Assembly: GCF_023517795.1 (NCBI RefSeq)
Contig: NZ_CP082928.1
Location: 4,464,001 to 4,528,000, forward strand
DNA from: Pseudomonas fulva
GTDB taxonomy: Bacteria > Pseudomonadota > Gammaproteobacteria > Pseudomonadales > Pseudomonadaceae
Reading direction: 5' to 3'
DNA: 64,000 bases
Part shown: positions 54,657 to 63,692 of the stretch, one piece after another
Numbering within the stretch: the first letter of the stretch is position 1
Layout: each line of letters opens with the position of its first letter
Program-made: the position numbers and the translations under genes
The notes under the pieces: generated by a model
What the model saw: only the letters and a program-made list of their open reading frames with translations
The model's database searches: none
What the model was told of the DNA's origin: nothing

Positions 54657-56264
54657 ATGGCCACACTGCACACGCAATTGAATACCCGTTCCCCCGAATA
54701 CGCTGCCAACCGCGACGCGATGCGCGCCCAGGTCGAGGAGCTGCGCACCTTGCTGGCGCGCACCCGCGAAGGCGGTGGTGCCAAGGCCCAGGCGCGACAT
54801 ACAGGCAAGGGCAAGCTGCTGCCGCGCGAGCGCATCGACCGGCTGCTCGACCCGGGCTCGCCGTTTCTGGAAGTCGGCGCGCTGGCCGCCTACCAGGTGT
54901 ATGACGAAGAGGTCGCTGCCGCCGGAGTGATCGCTGGCATCGGCCGTATCGAAGGCGTCGAGTGCATGGTCATCGCCAACGACGCCACGGTAAAGGGCGG
55001 CAGCTATTACCCGCTGACCGTCAAGAAGCACCTGCGCGCCCAGGCCATCGCCTGGGAAAACCGCCTGCCGTGCGTTTATCTGGTGGACTCCGGCGGCGCC
55101 AACCTGCCGCGTCAGGACGAGGTATTCCCGGACCGCGAGCACTTCGGACGGATTTTCTTCAACCAGGCCAACATGAGCGCTCAGGGCATCGCCCAGATCG
55201 CCGTGGTGATGGGCTCCTGCACCGCCGGCGGCGCCTATGTGCCGGCGATGAGCGACGAGACCATCATGGTGCGCGAGCAGGCGACCATCTTTCTCGCCGG
55301 GCCACCGCTGGTCAAAGCCGCCACCGGCGAGGTGGTCAGCGCCGAGGAGCTGGGTGGCGCCGATGTGCACTGCAAGACCAGCGGCGTGGCCGACCATTAC
55401 GCCGAGAACGACGAGCACGCCCTGGCCCTGGCCCGGCGCTGCGTGGCCAATCTCAACTGGCGCAAGCTCGGCCAGCTGCAAGCGCGCACGCCAATCGCCC
55501 CGCGCTATGCCGCCGACGAGCTGTACGGGGTGATTCCCGCCGATGCCAAGCAGCCGTTCGATGTGCGCGAGGTGATCGCCCGGATCGTCGACGACTCGCA
55601 GCTCGATGAATTCAAGGCACTGTTCGGCACCACCCTGGTGTGCGGCTTCGCCCATCTGCACGGTTACCCGATCGCCATTCTGGCCAACAACGGCATCCTG
55701 TTCGCCGAGGCGGCGCAGAAGGGCGCGCACTTTATCGAACTGGCCTGCCAGCGCGGCATCCCGTTGCTGTTCCTGCAGAACATCACCGGCTTCATGGTCG
55801 GCAAGAAATACGAGGAGGGCGGCATCGCCAAGCACGGCGCCAAACTGGTGACCGCGGTGGCCTGCGCCCGGGTGCCGAAGTTCACGGTGATCATCGGCGG
55901 CAGCTTCGGTGCCGGTAACTACGGCATGTGCGGTCGCGCCTACGACCCACGCTTCCTGTGGATGTGGCCCAACGCGCGGATCGGTGTGATGGGCGCCCAG
56001 CAGGCCGCGGGCGTGCTGGTACAGGTCAAGCACGAGCAGGCGCAGCGCGCCGGCCAGGTATTTTCCGCCGAAGACGAACAGCGCCTCAAGCAGCCCATCG
56101 TCGAGCAGTACGAACGCCAGGCCCATGCCTTCTATTCCAGCGCACGGCTGTGGGACGACGGGGTGATCGACCCGGCGCAGACCCGCGACGTGCTGGCCCT
56201 GGCGATTTCCGCCAGCCTCAATGCACCCATCGAGCCGACACGCTTCGGCGTGTTCCGCATGTAG
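54657..56264 (+). CDS. liuB: 3-methylcrotonyl-CoA carboxylase, carboxyltransferase (beta) subunit
   Basis: 535 residues, full length. Moves the carboxyl group from biotin to 3-methylcrotonyl-CoA. Carboxyltransferase motifs: [17 protein letters not shown], the acyl-CoA binding [16 protein letters not shown], and [20 protein letters not shown]. Works with the biotin subunit LiuD. Start ATG 54657 follows TTGGAGCC. Confidence 0.96.
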   Translation: MATLHTQLNTRSPEYAANRDAMRAQVEELRTLLARTREGGGAKAQARHTGKGKLLPRERIDRLLDPGSPFLEVGALAAYQVYDEEVAAAGVIAGIGRIEGVECMVIANDATVKGGSYYPLTVKKHLRAQAIAWENRLPCVYLVDSGGANLPRQDEVFPDREHFGRIFFNQANMSAQGIAQIAVVMGSCTAGGAYVPAMSDETIMVREQATIFLAGPPLVKAATGEVVSAEELGGADVHCKTSGVADHYAENDEHALALARRCVANLNWRKLGQLQARTPIAPRYAADELYGVIPADAKQPFDVREVIARIVDDSQLDEFKALFGTTLVCGFAHLHGYPIAILANNGILFAEAAQKGAHFIELACQRGIPLLFLQNITGFMVGKKYEEGGIAKHGAKLVTAVACARVPKFTVIIGGSFGAGNYGMCGRAYDPRFLWMWPNARIGVMGAQQAAGVLVQVKHEQAQRAGQVFSAEDEQRLKQPIVEQYERQAHAFYSSARLWDDGVIDPAQTRDVLALAISASLNAPIEPTRFGVFRM

Positions 56265-56277
56265 CGAGGACAGACCG

Positions 56278-57075
56278 ATGACCGACTTCAGCACCATCGA
56301 ACTGCAGCTTGATCCGCGCGGCGTCGCCACCCTGTGGCTGAACCGCGCGGACAAGCACAACGCCTTCAACGCCGAGATGATCGAGGAGCTGATCCAGGCG
56401 CTACGTCAGGTAGCGGCCGATGACAGCACGCGTTTTCTAGTCCTGCGTGGGCGCGGCAAGCACTTCAGCGCTGGCGCAGACCTGGCCTGGATGCAGGCCT
56501 CGGCCAGGCTGGATTACGCCGCCAACCTGCGCGATGCCCACGAGCTGGGCGAATTGATGAGCCAGCTCTACCACCTGCCGTGCCCGACCCTCGCCGTGGT
56601 GCAGGGCGCCGCGTTCGGCGGTGCGGTGGGGCTGACCGCCTGTTGCGACATCGCCATTGGCGCCAGTGATGCGCTGTTCAGCCTCTCCGAAGTGCGCATC
56701 GGCCTGGCGCCGGCGGTGATCAGCCCCTACGTGGTGCGGGCCATCGGCGAGCGCGCGGCGCGCCGTTATGCCCTGAGCGCCGAGCGCTTCAACGGCGAGC
56801 GGGCGCGGGAACTGGGCCTGTTGGCCGAGTGCTATGCGCCAGGCGAGCTGGAGAGCGAGCTGGAACAGTGGATCACCACGCTGTTGCTCAACAGCCCCCA
56901 GGCCATGCGTGAGACCAAGGCGCTGTTGCACGGCGTCGGCAGTGGCGTATTGAACGACGCCCTGCGCCAGCGTACGGAGAGCGTGATCGCCGGCATCCGC
57001 ATCAGTGAAGAAGGGCAGGAGGGCCTCGATGCCTTTCTGCAAAAACGTGCACCCGCCTGGCAGGCCCAGCCATGA
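56278..57075 (+). CDS. liuC: 3-methylglutaconyl-CoA hydratase
   Basis: 265 residues from ATG 56278 with GAGG upstream. Crotonase fold: oxyanion-hole segments HFSAGADLAWMQ and GAAFGGAVGLTACCDIAIG. Hydrates 3-methylglutaconyl-CoA to HMG-CoA. It lies 13 nt after liuB and its stop overlaps the liuD start (ATGA). Confidence 0.94.
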   Translation: MTDFSTIELQLDPRGVATLWLNRADKHNAFNAEMIEELIQALRQVAADDSTRFLVLRGRGKHFSAGADLAWMQASARLDYAANLRDAHELGELMSQLYHLPCPTLAVVQGAAFGGAVGLTACCDIAIGASDALFSLSEVRIGLAPAVISPYVVRAIGERAARRYALSAERFNGERARELGLLAECYAPGELESELEQWITTLLLNSPQAMRETKALLHGVGSGVLNDALRQRTESVIAGIRISEEGQEGLDAFLQKRAPAWQAQP

Positions 57076-58970
57076 AAACCATCACCACATTGCTGATCGC
57101 CAACCGTGGCGAAATCGCCTGCCGGGTCATGCGCACCGCCAAGGCCCTGGGGCTGACCACCGTGGCGGTGCACAGCGCCATCGACCACAGCGCCCGGCAT
57201 GTACGCGAGGCGGACAGGGCCATCGATTTGGGCGGCGCCAAACCAGCCGACAGCTACCTGTTGATGGACAGGATCATCGAGGCCGCCCTGGCCAGCGGCG
57301 CCGAAGCCATCCACCCCGGCTACGGCTTTCTCTCCGAGAACGCCACCTTCGCCCGCAAGCTCGAAGCCGCCGGGCTGATCTTTCTCGGCCCGCCGGCCAG
57401 CGCCATCGATGCCATGGGCAGCAAGTCGGCGGCCAAGGCGCTGATGGAAGAGGCCGGCGTGCCGCTGGTGCCCGGTTACCACGGCGAGGCCCAGGATCTG
57501 CAAACCTTCCGGGAGGCGGCCGAGCAGATCGGCTACCCGGTGCTGCTCAAGGCCACGGCGGGCGGCGGCGGCAAGGGCATGAAGATCGTCGAGCGTGAGG
57601 CCGATCTGGCCGACGCCCTGGCCTCCGCGCAGCGCGAAGCGCAGTCGGCGTTCGGTGACGGGCGCATGCTGGTGGAGAAATACGTGCTGCAGCCACGCCA
57701 CGTGGAGATCCAGGTGTTTGCCGATCAGCATGGCAACTGCCTGTACCTCAACGAGCGCGATTGCTCGATTCAGCGCCGCCACCAGAAGGTGGTCGAGGAG
57801 GCGCCCGCGCCGGGTCTGTCGCCTCAGCTGCGCCGGGCCATGGGCGAGGCCGCGGTGCGTGCCGCCCAGGCCATCGGCTATGTGGGCGCCGGCACCGTGG
57901 AATTTCTGCTCGATGCCCGCGGCGAGTTCTTCTTTATGGAGATGAATACCCGTTTGCAGGTCGAGCACCCGGTGACCGAGGCGATCACCGGCCTCGACCT
58001 GGTCGCCTGGCAGATCCGCGTGGCCCGTGGCGAGCCGCTGCCGATCCGCCAGGAGCAGGTGCCGCTCAATGGCCATGCCATCGAAGTGCGCCTGTATGCC
58101 GAAGACCCGGAAGGCGGCTTTCTGCCGGCCAGCGGGCATCTCGACCTGTATCGAGAGCCTGCGGTGGGGCCAGGGCGACGGGTCGACAGCGGCGTGGAGC
58201 AGGGCGATGAGGTATCGCCGTTCTATGATCCGATGCTGGCCAAGCTGATCGCCAGGGGAGAGAACCGCGAGGAGGCGCGCCAACGGCTGCTGGCCATGCT
58301 GGCCGAGACCCTGGTTGGCGGCTTCAAGACCAACCTGGCGTTCCTGCAGCGCATCCTCGCCCACCCGGCGTTCGCCGCCGCCGAGTTGGACACCGGCTTT
58401 ATCGAGCGGCACCAGGCGCAAGTGCTGCCGCCTGCGCAGCCATTGCCGGATGCCTTCTGGCAGCAGGCTGGCGCGGCCCTGCTGGCAACTGACATCGACC
58501 GCCAGCGGGCCGACGATCCGCACTCGCCCTGGGCAGCGCGTGATGCCTGGCGCAGCGTCTTGCCAGCCGCTACACCGATGACCCTGAGTTGCGGCGAGGT
58601 CACCCGCCGCTTGGAAATAGAACCAGCGACCGCCACGCCGAAAAACGCGCTGCGTGAAGGCGACACCCTGTATCTGCGCTGGGGCGTGGAGTGGCTGGCC
58701 GTGCGCCGTTTCGATCCGCTTGCCGCCGCCGACGCGAGCAATGCCCACGGCGGCGGGCTTACCGCGCCCATGAACGGCAGCATCGTGCGCGTGCTGGTGG
58801 CAGCGGGGCAGCAGGTCGAGGCGGGCGCTGCCCTGGTGGTGCTGGAGGCCATGAAGATGGAGCACAGCATTCGTGCGCCCCAGGCTGGCACCATCAAGAC
58901 CATCTACTGCGCCGAGGGCGAGCTGATCGGCGAAGGCACGGTGCTGGTCGAACTGGAGGGGCAGCCATGA
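57072..58970 (+). CDS. liuD: 3-methylcrotonyl-CoA carboxylase, biotin (alpha) subunit
   Basis: 632 residues. Biotin carboxylase at the N-terminus (ATP-grasp loop KATAGGGGKGMK, EMNTRLQVEHPVTE), a linker region, and a C-terminal biotinyl domain with Lys595 in EAMKME. It carboxylates its own biotin with bicarbonate and ATP. Overlaps liuC and liuE by 4 nt each, so the products are made in step. Confidence 0.96.
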   Translation: MKTITTLLIANRGEIACRVMRTAKALGLTTVAVHSAIDHSARHVREADRAIDLGGAKPADSYLLMDRIIEAALASGAEAIHPGYGFLSENATFARKLEAAGLIFLGPPASAIDAMGSKSAAKALMEEAGVPLVPGYHGEAQDLQTFREAAEQIGYPVLLKATAGGGGKGMKIVEREADLADALASAQREAQSAFGDGRMLVEKYVLQPRHVEIQVFADQHGNCLYLNERDCSIQRRHQKVVEEAPAPGLSPQLRRAMGEAAVRAAQAIGYVGAGTVEFLLDARGEFFFMEMNTRLQVEHPVTEAITGLDLVAWQIRVARGEPLPIRQEQVPLNGHAIEVRLYAEDPEGGFLPASGHLDLYREPAVGPGRRVDSGVEQGDEVSPFYDPMLAKLIARGENREEARQRLLAMLAETLVGGFKTNLAFLQRILAHPAFAAAELDTGFIERHQAQVLPPAQPLPDAFWQQAGAALLATDIDRQRADDPHSPWAARDAWRSVLPAATPMTLSCGEVTRRLEIEPATATPKNALREGDTLYLRWGVEWLAVRRFDPLAAADASNAHGGGLTAPMNGSIVRVLVAAGQQVEAGAALVVLEAMKMEHSIRAPQAGTIKTIYCAEGELIGEGTVLVELEGQP

Positions 58971-59875
58971 GCCTGCCCAGCCATGTGCGCCTGGTGGAGG
59001 TCGGCCCCCGTGATGGCCTGCAGAACGAGAAGCAGCCGATCGGCGTGGCCGACAAGGTACGCCTGGTCGACGACCTGAGCGCCGCCGGGTTGGGCTATAT
59101 AGAAGTCGGCAGTTTCGTGTCGCCCAAATGGGTACCGCAGATGGCCGGCAGCGCCGAGGTGTTCGGCAGCATCGCCCAGCGCCCCGGCGTTACCTATGCG
59201 GCGCTGACGCCCAATCTGCAGGGCCTGCAGGCCGCGCTGCAGGCCGGTGTACGCGAGGTGGCGGTGTTCGCCGCGGCGTCCGAGGCCTTCTCGCAGCGCA
59301 ACATCAATTGTTCCATCGCCGAGAGCCTGAAGCGCTTCGAACCGGTGATGGACGCGGCTCGGCAGCATGGCGTGCAGGTGCGCGGCTATGTGTCCTGCGT
59401 GCTCGGTTGCCCGTACGAGGGCGCCATCGCCGCCGAACAGGTGGTGGCGGTCGCGGGCGAGTTGCAGGCCATGGGCTGTTACGAGGTATCCCTGGGCGAC
59501 ACCATCGGCGTGGGCACCGCGGCTGGTGTGCGGCGGTTGTTCGAGGTGGTGGGCCGGCGAGTACCGCGTGATCGCCTGGCCGGGCATTTTCACGACACTT
59601 ACGGACAGGCCTTGGTCAACATCTATGCCAGCCTCCTGGAAGGCATCGCGGTATTCGACGCATCGGTGGCCGGGCTTGGTGGCTGCCCCTACGCCGAGGG
59701 GGCGACCGGCAACGTGGCCAGCGAGGACGTGCTCTATCTGCTGCAGGGGCTCGGCATCGAGACCGGGGTGGATTTGCCGCGGCTGATCGAGGCGGGGCAG
59801 CGCATCAGCCGCGTGCTCGGCCGGGAGTCCGCCTCACGGGTCGCCCGGGCGCGTTCCCAGGCAGGCCGTCAGTGA
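58967..59875 (+). CDS. liuE: hydroxymethylglutaryl-CoA lyase
   Basis: 302 residues. Splits HMG-CoA to acetoacetate and acetyl-CoA, ending the leucine/isovalerate route. Motifs: VGPRDGLQNE at the N-terminus, the metal-binding HFHDTYG, and the signature loop VAGLGGCPYAEGATGN with the active-site cysteine. ATG overlaps the liuD stop. Confidence 0.96.
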   Translation: MSLPSHVRLVEVGPRDGLQNEKQPIGVADKVRLVDDLSAAGLGYIEVGSFVSPKWVPQMAGSAEVFGSIAQRPGVTYAALTPNLQGLQAALQAGVREVAVFAAASEAFSQRNINCSIAESLKRFEPVMDAARQHGVQVRGYVSCVLGCPYEGAIAAEQVVAVAGELQAMGCYEVSLGDTIGVGTAAGVRRLFEVVGRRVPRDRLAGHFHDTYGQALVNIYASLLEGIAVFDASVAGLGGCPYAEGATGNVASEDVLYLLQGLGIETGVDLPRLIEAGQRISRVLGRESASRVARARSQAGRQ

Positions 59876-60111
59876 ACTTCTGCGAGCAGAAAAACTCTTA
59901 CCGGCTAGTCAGTTACGTCGCTGTTTCGCGAGATCGGCGCGGCGTGCTGAACGATCAGGTTGGCTTCGATGCCGCCGCTCGCCACTTCTCGCAGAGCGCG
60001 TGTGATCTGCCTGGATAAATCCAGGCGCCGCGGCTTGCGTTGACACACTCACACACCCTAAGCTCGCGCCTTCACTCGATAGCCCTAGGGCGCAGCGGAC
60101 AAGGAATCAGC

Positions 60112-60849
60112 ATGAAACAGCATCGTTTGGCAGCAGCGATCGCCCTGGTGGGCCTGGTGCTCGCCGGTTGTGATTCGCAAACCAGCGACGTAAAACTGGA
60201 AACTCCGGCGCAGAAGGCGTCCTACGGTATCGGTCTGAACATGGGCAAGAGCCTGGCTCAGGAAGGCATGGACGACCTGGATCCGAACGCCGTTGCCCAA
60301 GGCATCGAAGACGCCATCGGCAAGAAAGAACAGCGCCTGAAGGACGAAGAGCTGATCGAGGCTTTCGCCTCTCTGCAGAAGCGTGCCGAAGAGCGCATGA
60401 CCAAGATGAACGAAGAAGCCGCTACCGCCGGCAAGAAATTCCTCGAAGAGAACGGCAAGCGTGACGGCGTCACCACCACCGCTTCGGGCCTGCAGTACGA
60501 AGTGGTCAAGAAGGCCGACGGCCCGCAGCCCAAGGCTGACGACGTGGTCACCGTGCACTATGAAGGCAAGCTCACCGACGGCACCGTGTTCGACAGCTCC
60601 ATCGAGCGCGGCACCCCGATCGACCTGCCGGTTGGCGGCGTGATCCCGGGTTGGGTCGAAGGCCTGCAACTGATGCACGTGGGCGAGAAGGTCAAGCTGT
60701 ACATTCCGGCCGAGCTGGCCTACGGCGCCCAGAGCCCGAGCCCGGCCATTCCGGCCAACTCGGTATTGGTGTTCGACCTCGAGCTGCTGGGCATCAAGGA
60801 CCAGAACGCTGCCGAGCAAGCTGCTCCCGAGGCCGCTCCGGCCCAGTAA
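60112..60849 (+). CDS. FKBP-type peptidyl-prolyl isomerase lipoprotein
   Basis: 245 residues from ATG 60112 with AAGGAA upstream. Signal peptide II with lipobox LAGC (Cys20). N-terminal helical dimerisation domain (about 35-125) and C-terminal FKBP domain (about 140-232: VTVHYEGKLTDGTVFDSS, IPGWVEGLQLM, IPAELAYG). FkpA/Mip-like; helps fold periplasmic or outer-membrane proteins. The Ala/Pro-rich tail is probably disordered. Asp at the lipid +2 position (CDS) would favour retention at the inner membrane by the E. coli rule; Pseudomonas may differ. Confidence 0.94.
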   Translation: MKQHRLAAAIALVGLVLAGCDSQTSDVKLETPAQKASYGIGLNMGKSLAQEGMDDLDPNAVAQGIEDAIGKKEQRLKDEELIEAFASLQKRAEERMTKMNEEAATAGKKFLEENGKRDGVTTTASGLQYEVVKKADGPQPKADDVVTVHYEGKLTDGTVFDSSIERGTPIDLPVGGVIPGWVEGLQLMHVGEKVKLYIPAELAYGAQSPSPAIPANSVLVFDLELLGIKDQNAAEQAAPEAAPAQ

Positions 60850-60866
60850 GCGTCAGTTGCCTGGAA

Positions 60867-60897
60867 CAACGCCCCGCCTGTCGGGGCGTTGTCGTTT
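60867..60897 (+). terminator. intrinsic terminator after the FKBP gene
   Basis: CAACGCCCCG / CGGGGCGTTG stem with a 5-nt loop and TCGTTT, 18 nt after the stop codon. Confidence 0.82.
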
Positions 60898-61191
60898 GTG
60901 GGCGTTCCTAACCGCAAAAAACGCCGATTACAAGCCTTGACAGGGCGGTTATGCACACTGCGACAAAGCTTCCTATTCAGTTGGTCAGTTTTTTTACGAA
61001 ATCTTTTGATTTTTTTAACTGATTGATTTAGCAAGGTTTTATCGGCTGGATAAAAAATGTCCGATCTGTGGCGAGGCCGCATCACAGGGGGCTTTGGTAA
61101 GCTAATCCCATAACTGTTCACAAGGTTATCCACAGCTATGGTGGATAACCATAGACAGCCCAGCAGCCGTGCGGGCTGACGAGGAGTGGTC
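60898..61191. other. AT-rich spacer upstream of the YkvA-family gene
   Basis: About 290 nt with several T runs (60987-61017) and no gene. It ends in the DnaA-box-like inverted repeat at 61124-61150. Probably holds the promoter of the next gene. Confidence 0.5.
61124..61150. promoter_or_regulatory. perfect inverted repeat containing a DnaA box
   Basis: GGTTATCCAC-N7-GTGGATAACC, two perfect 10-bp arms. The left arm with the next base gives the consensus DnaA box TTATCCACA; the right arm gives an 8/9 match on the other strand. It lies 41 nt before the YkvA-family gene, so it is more likely regulatory than an origin. Confidence 0.6.
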
Positions 61192-61623
61192 ATGAAAGCA
61201 CCGTGGAATTTTGCCCGTTACCTGCCCATCGCGCAGCGCTTCCTCAAGCGCGGCCGTCTGCCGGCATTGCTGCTGGCCGTGACCCGTAAAAGCGGCGGTG
61301 GCGCGCGCAGCCTGTCGTCGTTGAAAGCCGACCTGGGCCTGCTGCAGGAACTGTGCGTGGCCTGGTGGCGGGGCAGCTACCGGGCGATCAACCCCCAGGC
61401 CCTGGTGGCGATCGTCGCTGGCCTGATCTACTTCGTGTCGCCGCTCGATGCGCTTCCCGATTTCATTCCCGGCCTCGGCCTGGTCGATGACCTGGCGGTA
61501 CTGGCCTGGGTGATGAAGACCTGGGGCGGCGAGCTGGACGCGTTCCGCACCTGGCGCGACGCCCAGGATCGGGAAACCCGCGAGGCCATCGCCAAGCTGC
61601 CGGTGGCCGAACGGGTAACCTGA
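61192..61623 (+). CDS. YkvA-family (DUF1232) membrane protein
   Basis: 143 residues from ATG 61192, 5 nt after GAGGAG. The DUF1232 core is clear: ALVAIVAGLIYFVSPLDALPDFIPG, a membrane helix followed by the PLDxxPD motif, then LVDDLAVLAW. Function of the family is unknown. Convergent with the SDR gene. Confidence 0.9.
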   Translation: MKAPWNFARYLPIAQRFLKRGRLPALLLAVTRKSGGGARSLSSLKADLGLLQELCVAWWRGSYRAINPQALVAIVAGLIYFVSPLDALPDFIPGLGLVDDLAVLAWVMKTWGGELDAFRTWRDAQDRETREAIAKLPVAERVT

Positions 61624-61636
61624 GCGAAGCGGGGTG

Positions 61637-62350
61637 TCAGGCGGCGAAGCCGCCGTCCAGGGTCAGCGCAGCCCCGGTGACCAGGCCCGCTTCGCTGCCG
61701 GCGAGCCAGGCCACCATGGCAGCGATCTCGTCGCTGCGGGCATGGCGCTTGATCGCCATGAAACTGTGCATCAACTCGTTCAGCGGGCCGTCGGCAGGGT
61801 TCATGTCGGTGTCGGTCGGGCCCGGCTGCACCACGTTGACGGTAATGCCGCGGGGACCGAGGTCGCGGGCCAGGCCCTTGGCCATGCCGGTCAGCGCGGC
61901 CTTGCTGGCGGCATAGGCGGCGACACCCGGCATCGCCGCACGGTCGGCGATGTTCGAGCCGATGAAGATGATCCGCCCGCCGTCCGGCATCCGCCGTGCG
62001 GCGCTGACCGCCGCGTGGTACGGGGCGTTGATGTTGATGGCGAACAATCTGTCGATGGCATCGGCCGCCAGTTCCAGCGGGTCGCCGGCGATGAACAGGC
62101 CGGCGTTGACCACCAGCACGTCGAGGGCACCCAGGCGTTCGATGGCCGAGCTCAGCGCCTCGCGCTCGGCGCTGTCCAGCTGCAGGGCGGTACTCCCGGT
62201 TTGCTCGGCGAGTTCGAGGGCCGATGCGGCCGAGCTGGCATAGGTGAAGGTGACCTGGGCGCCCTCGCCGGCGAAACGGCGCACGATGGCGGCGCCGATG
62301 CCGCGGCTGCCGCCGAGGACGAGAACGGATGGGCGAGTCGAGCGGGGCAT
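61637..62350 (-). CDS. SDR-family oxidoreductase
   Basis: 237 residues. Classical short-chain dehydrogenase: NAD(P) loop GGSRGIG near 13-19, NAG in VVNAGLF, serine in IGSNIAD and the Tyr-x-x-x-Lys pair in AAYAASKAAL. It lies 28 nt after the MFS gene on the same strand, so the two form an operon probably under the divergent TetR regulator. Substrate unknown. Confidence 0.92.
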   Translation of the reverse strand: MPRSTRPSVLVLGGSRGIGAAIVRRFAGEGAQVTFTYASSAASALELAEQTGSTALQLDSAEREALSSAIERLGALDVLVVNAGLFIAGDPLELAADAIDRLFAININAPYHAAVSAARRMPDGGRIIFIGSNIADRAAMPGVAAYAASKAALTGMAKGLARDLGPRGITVNVVQPGPTDTDMNPADGPLNELMHSFMAIKRHARSDEIAAMVAWLAGSEAGLVTGAALTLDGGFAA

Positions 62351-62378
62351 GGGGGTGTCTCCTGTGTGAAGGTTCGGG

Positions 62379-63581
62379 TCAATGGCCGGCGACCAGTACG
62401 TCGCTGCGCCGCTGGCCGGCAGGAAAGCCGTGCTGGCTGGCCGCCGAGGCGATCCACAGGGCGATCAGCAGCAGCGCCAGCATTGCCCAGGGGAATAGGC
62501 CGACGCCGAACTGGCCGAGCAGCAGGCCGCCAGCGAGGCCTGCGGCGGCGATGGCGCTGTTCCAGACCACCACGTTTAACGACATGGCCACGTCGGCACC
62601 GGAGCCGGCAGCATCGGCCAGGGCGGTCTGCAACAGCGTGGCGGCGCCGCCAAAGGTCAGCCCCCAGACGAACACGCCGAGGTACAACACGGCAGCCGAT
62701 TCGGCGTACAGGCCGAACAGCAGGGCGACCAGAGCAAAGGTGGCGAGGCTGGTGAGCACTGCCTGGCGCAGATGGCGGTCGACCAGCCGGCCGGTGATCC
62801 AGATGCCGATCAGCGCGGCGACGCCGAAGGCCAGCAGCACGACATCCACCTGGCTGGCCAGCCCGGCTGGGGCGATAAAGGGCGCGATGTAGGTGTAGAG
62901 CATGTTGTGGGCGAGCATCCAGGTCAGCACCACGGCCAGCACCGGGCGCACGCCGGGTGTCAGCAATACCCTGCGCAGGGGCACCCGCTGGGTACGCGCC
63001 TGGCCGGGGTAGTCGGGCACCTTGGCCAATACCCAGACGATCAGCACGATGCTCAGCAGCGACATCAGGCCGAATGCGCTGCGCCAGCCCACCACGCCGC
63101 CGAGCCAGGTGCCGATGGGCACGCCAAGGGACAAGGCGATGGGCGTACCGACCATGGCCAGCGCCAGGGCGCGACCTTGCTGGTGCGGGGCGACCATGCG
63201 CCGGGCGTAGCCGGCGATCAGACTCCAGGCCAGCCCTGCCGCCATGCCGGCGAAAAAGCGTGCGACCAGCGTCAGCACGTAGTCGGACGACCAGGCAGTG
63301 ATCGAGTTGAACAGCAGAAAGCCGACGATCGCCAGCAACAGCACGTTGCGTCGCCGCCAGCCCTGGGTGGCGATGGTCAGTGGAATGGCCGCCAGCAGCG
63401 AGCCCAGGGCGTAGAGGGTCACCAGCTGCCCGGCCAGGGCGGGCGACACGCCGAGACCGGCACTGATCTGCGGCAGCAGGCCCGCCGGCAGGGTTTCGGT
63501 GAGGATGCAGATAAAGCCGGTCATCGCCAGGGCGAGTAGGGCGGACACGGGGAGGGCGTCGGGTTTCGTAGCGGATGTCAT
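62379..63581 (-). CDS. MFS transporter, DHA1 family
   Basis: 400 residues from ATG 63581; the longer frame runs through the operator region. Twelve predicted membrane helices, with GFICILTETLPAGLLPQISAGLGV at TM1 as in YdhP/AraJ-type exporters. Divergent from the tetR-like gene with palindromes between, the usual layout of an efflux pump with its repressor. Substrate unknown. Confidence 0.92.
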   Translation of the reverse strand: MTSATKPDALPVSALLALAMTGFICILTETLPAGLLPQISAGLGVSPALAGQLVTLYALGSLLAAIPLTIATQGWRRRNVLLLAIVGFLLFNSITAWSSDYVLTLVARFFAGMAAGLAWSLIAGYARRMVAPHQQGRALALAMVGTPIALSLGVPIGTWLGGVVGWRSAFGLMSLLSIVLIVWVLAKVPDYPGQARTQRVPLRRVLLTPGVRPVLAVVLTWMLAHNMLYTYIAPFIAPAGLASQVDVVLLAFGVAALIGIWITGRLVDRHLRQAVLTSLATFALVALLFGLYAESAAVLYLGVFVWGLTFGGAATLLQTALADAAGSGADVAMSLNVVVWNSAIAAAGLAGGLLLGQFGVGLFPWAMLALLLIALWIASAASQHGFPAGQRRSDVLVAGH

Positions 63582-63598
63582 GGCGGATCGCTCATATA

Positions 63599-63668
63599 TG
63601 TATCGGTCGATACAAATGTAGGTCGATCGATACCTGGTGGTCAATGACTTTTGTATCGACTAGTATTT
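63599..63668. promoter_or_regulatory. operator region between the MFS and TetR genes
   Basis: A perfect 16-bp palindrome, TGTATCG-GT-CGATACA, at 63599-63614, a related dyad GGTCGATCGATACC at 63621-63634, and a half site TGTATCGAC at 63652-63660. Repeated TATCG/CGATA units fit binding by the TetR-family protein encoded next door, with control of both genes. Confidence 0.6.
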
Positions 63669-63692
63669 ATGTCGTCAGGCAGGAGGATGCAC

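Noticed and set aside
61124..61150. DnaA box pair as a replication origin
   Set aside because: Only two boxes, no cluster, and no dnaA, dnaN, parAB or rpmH gene nearby.
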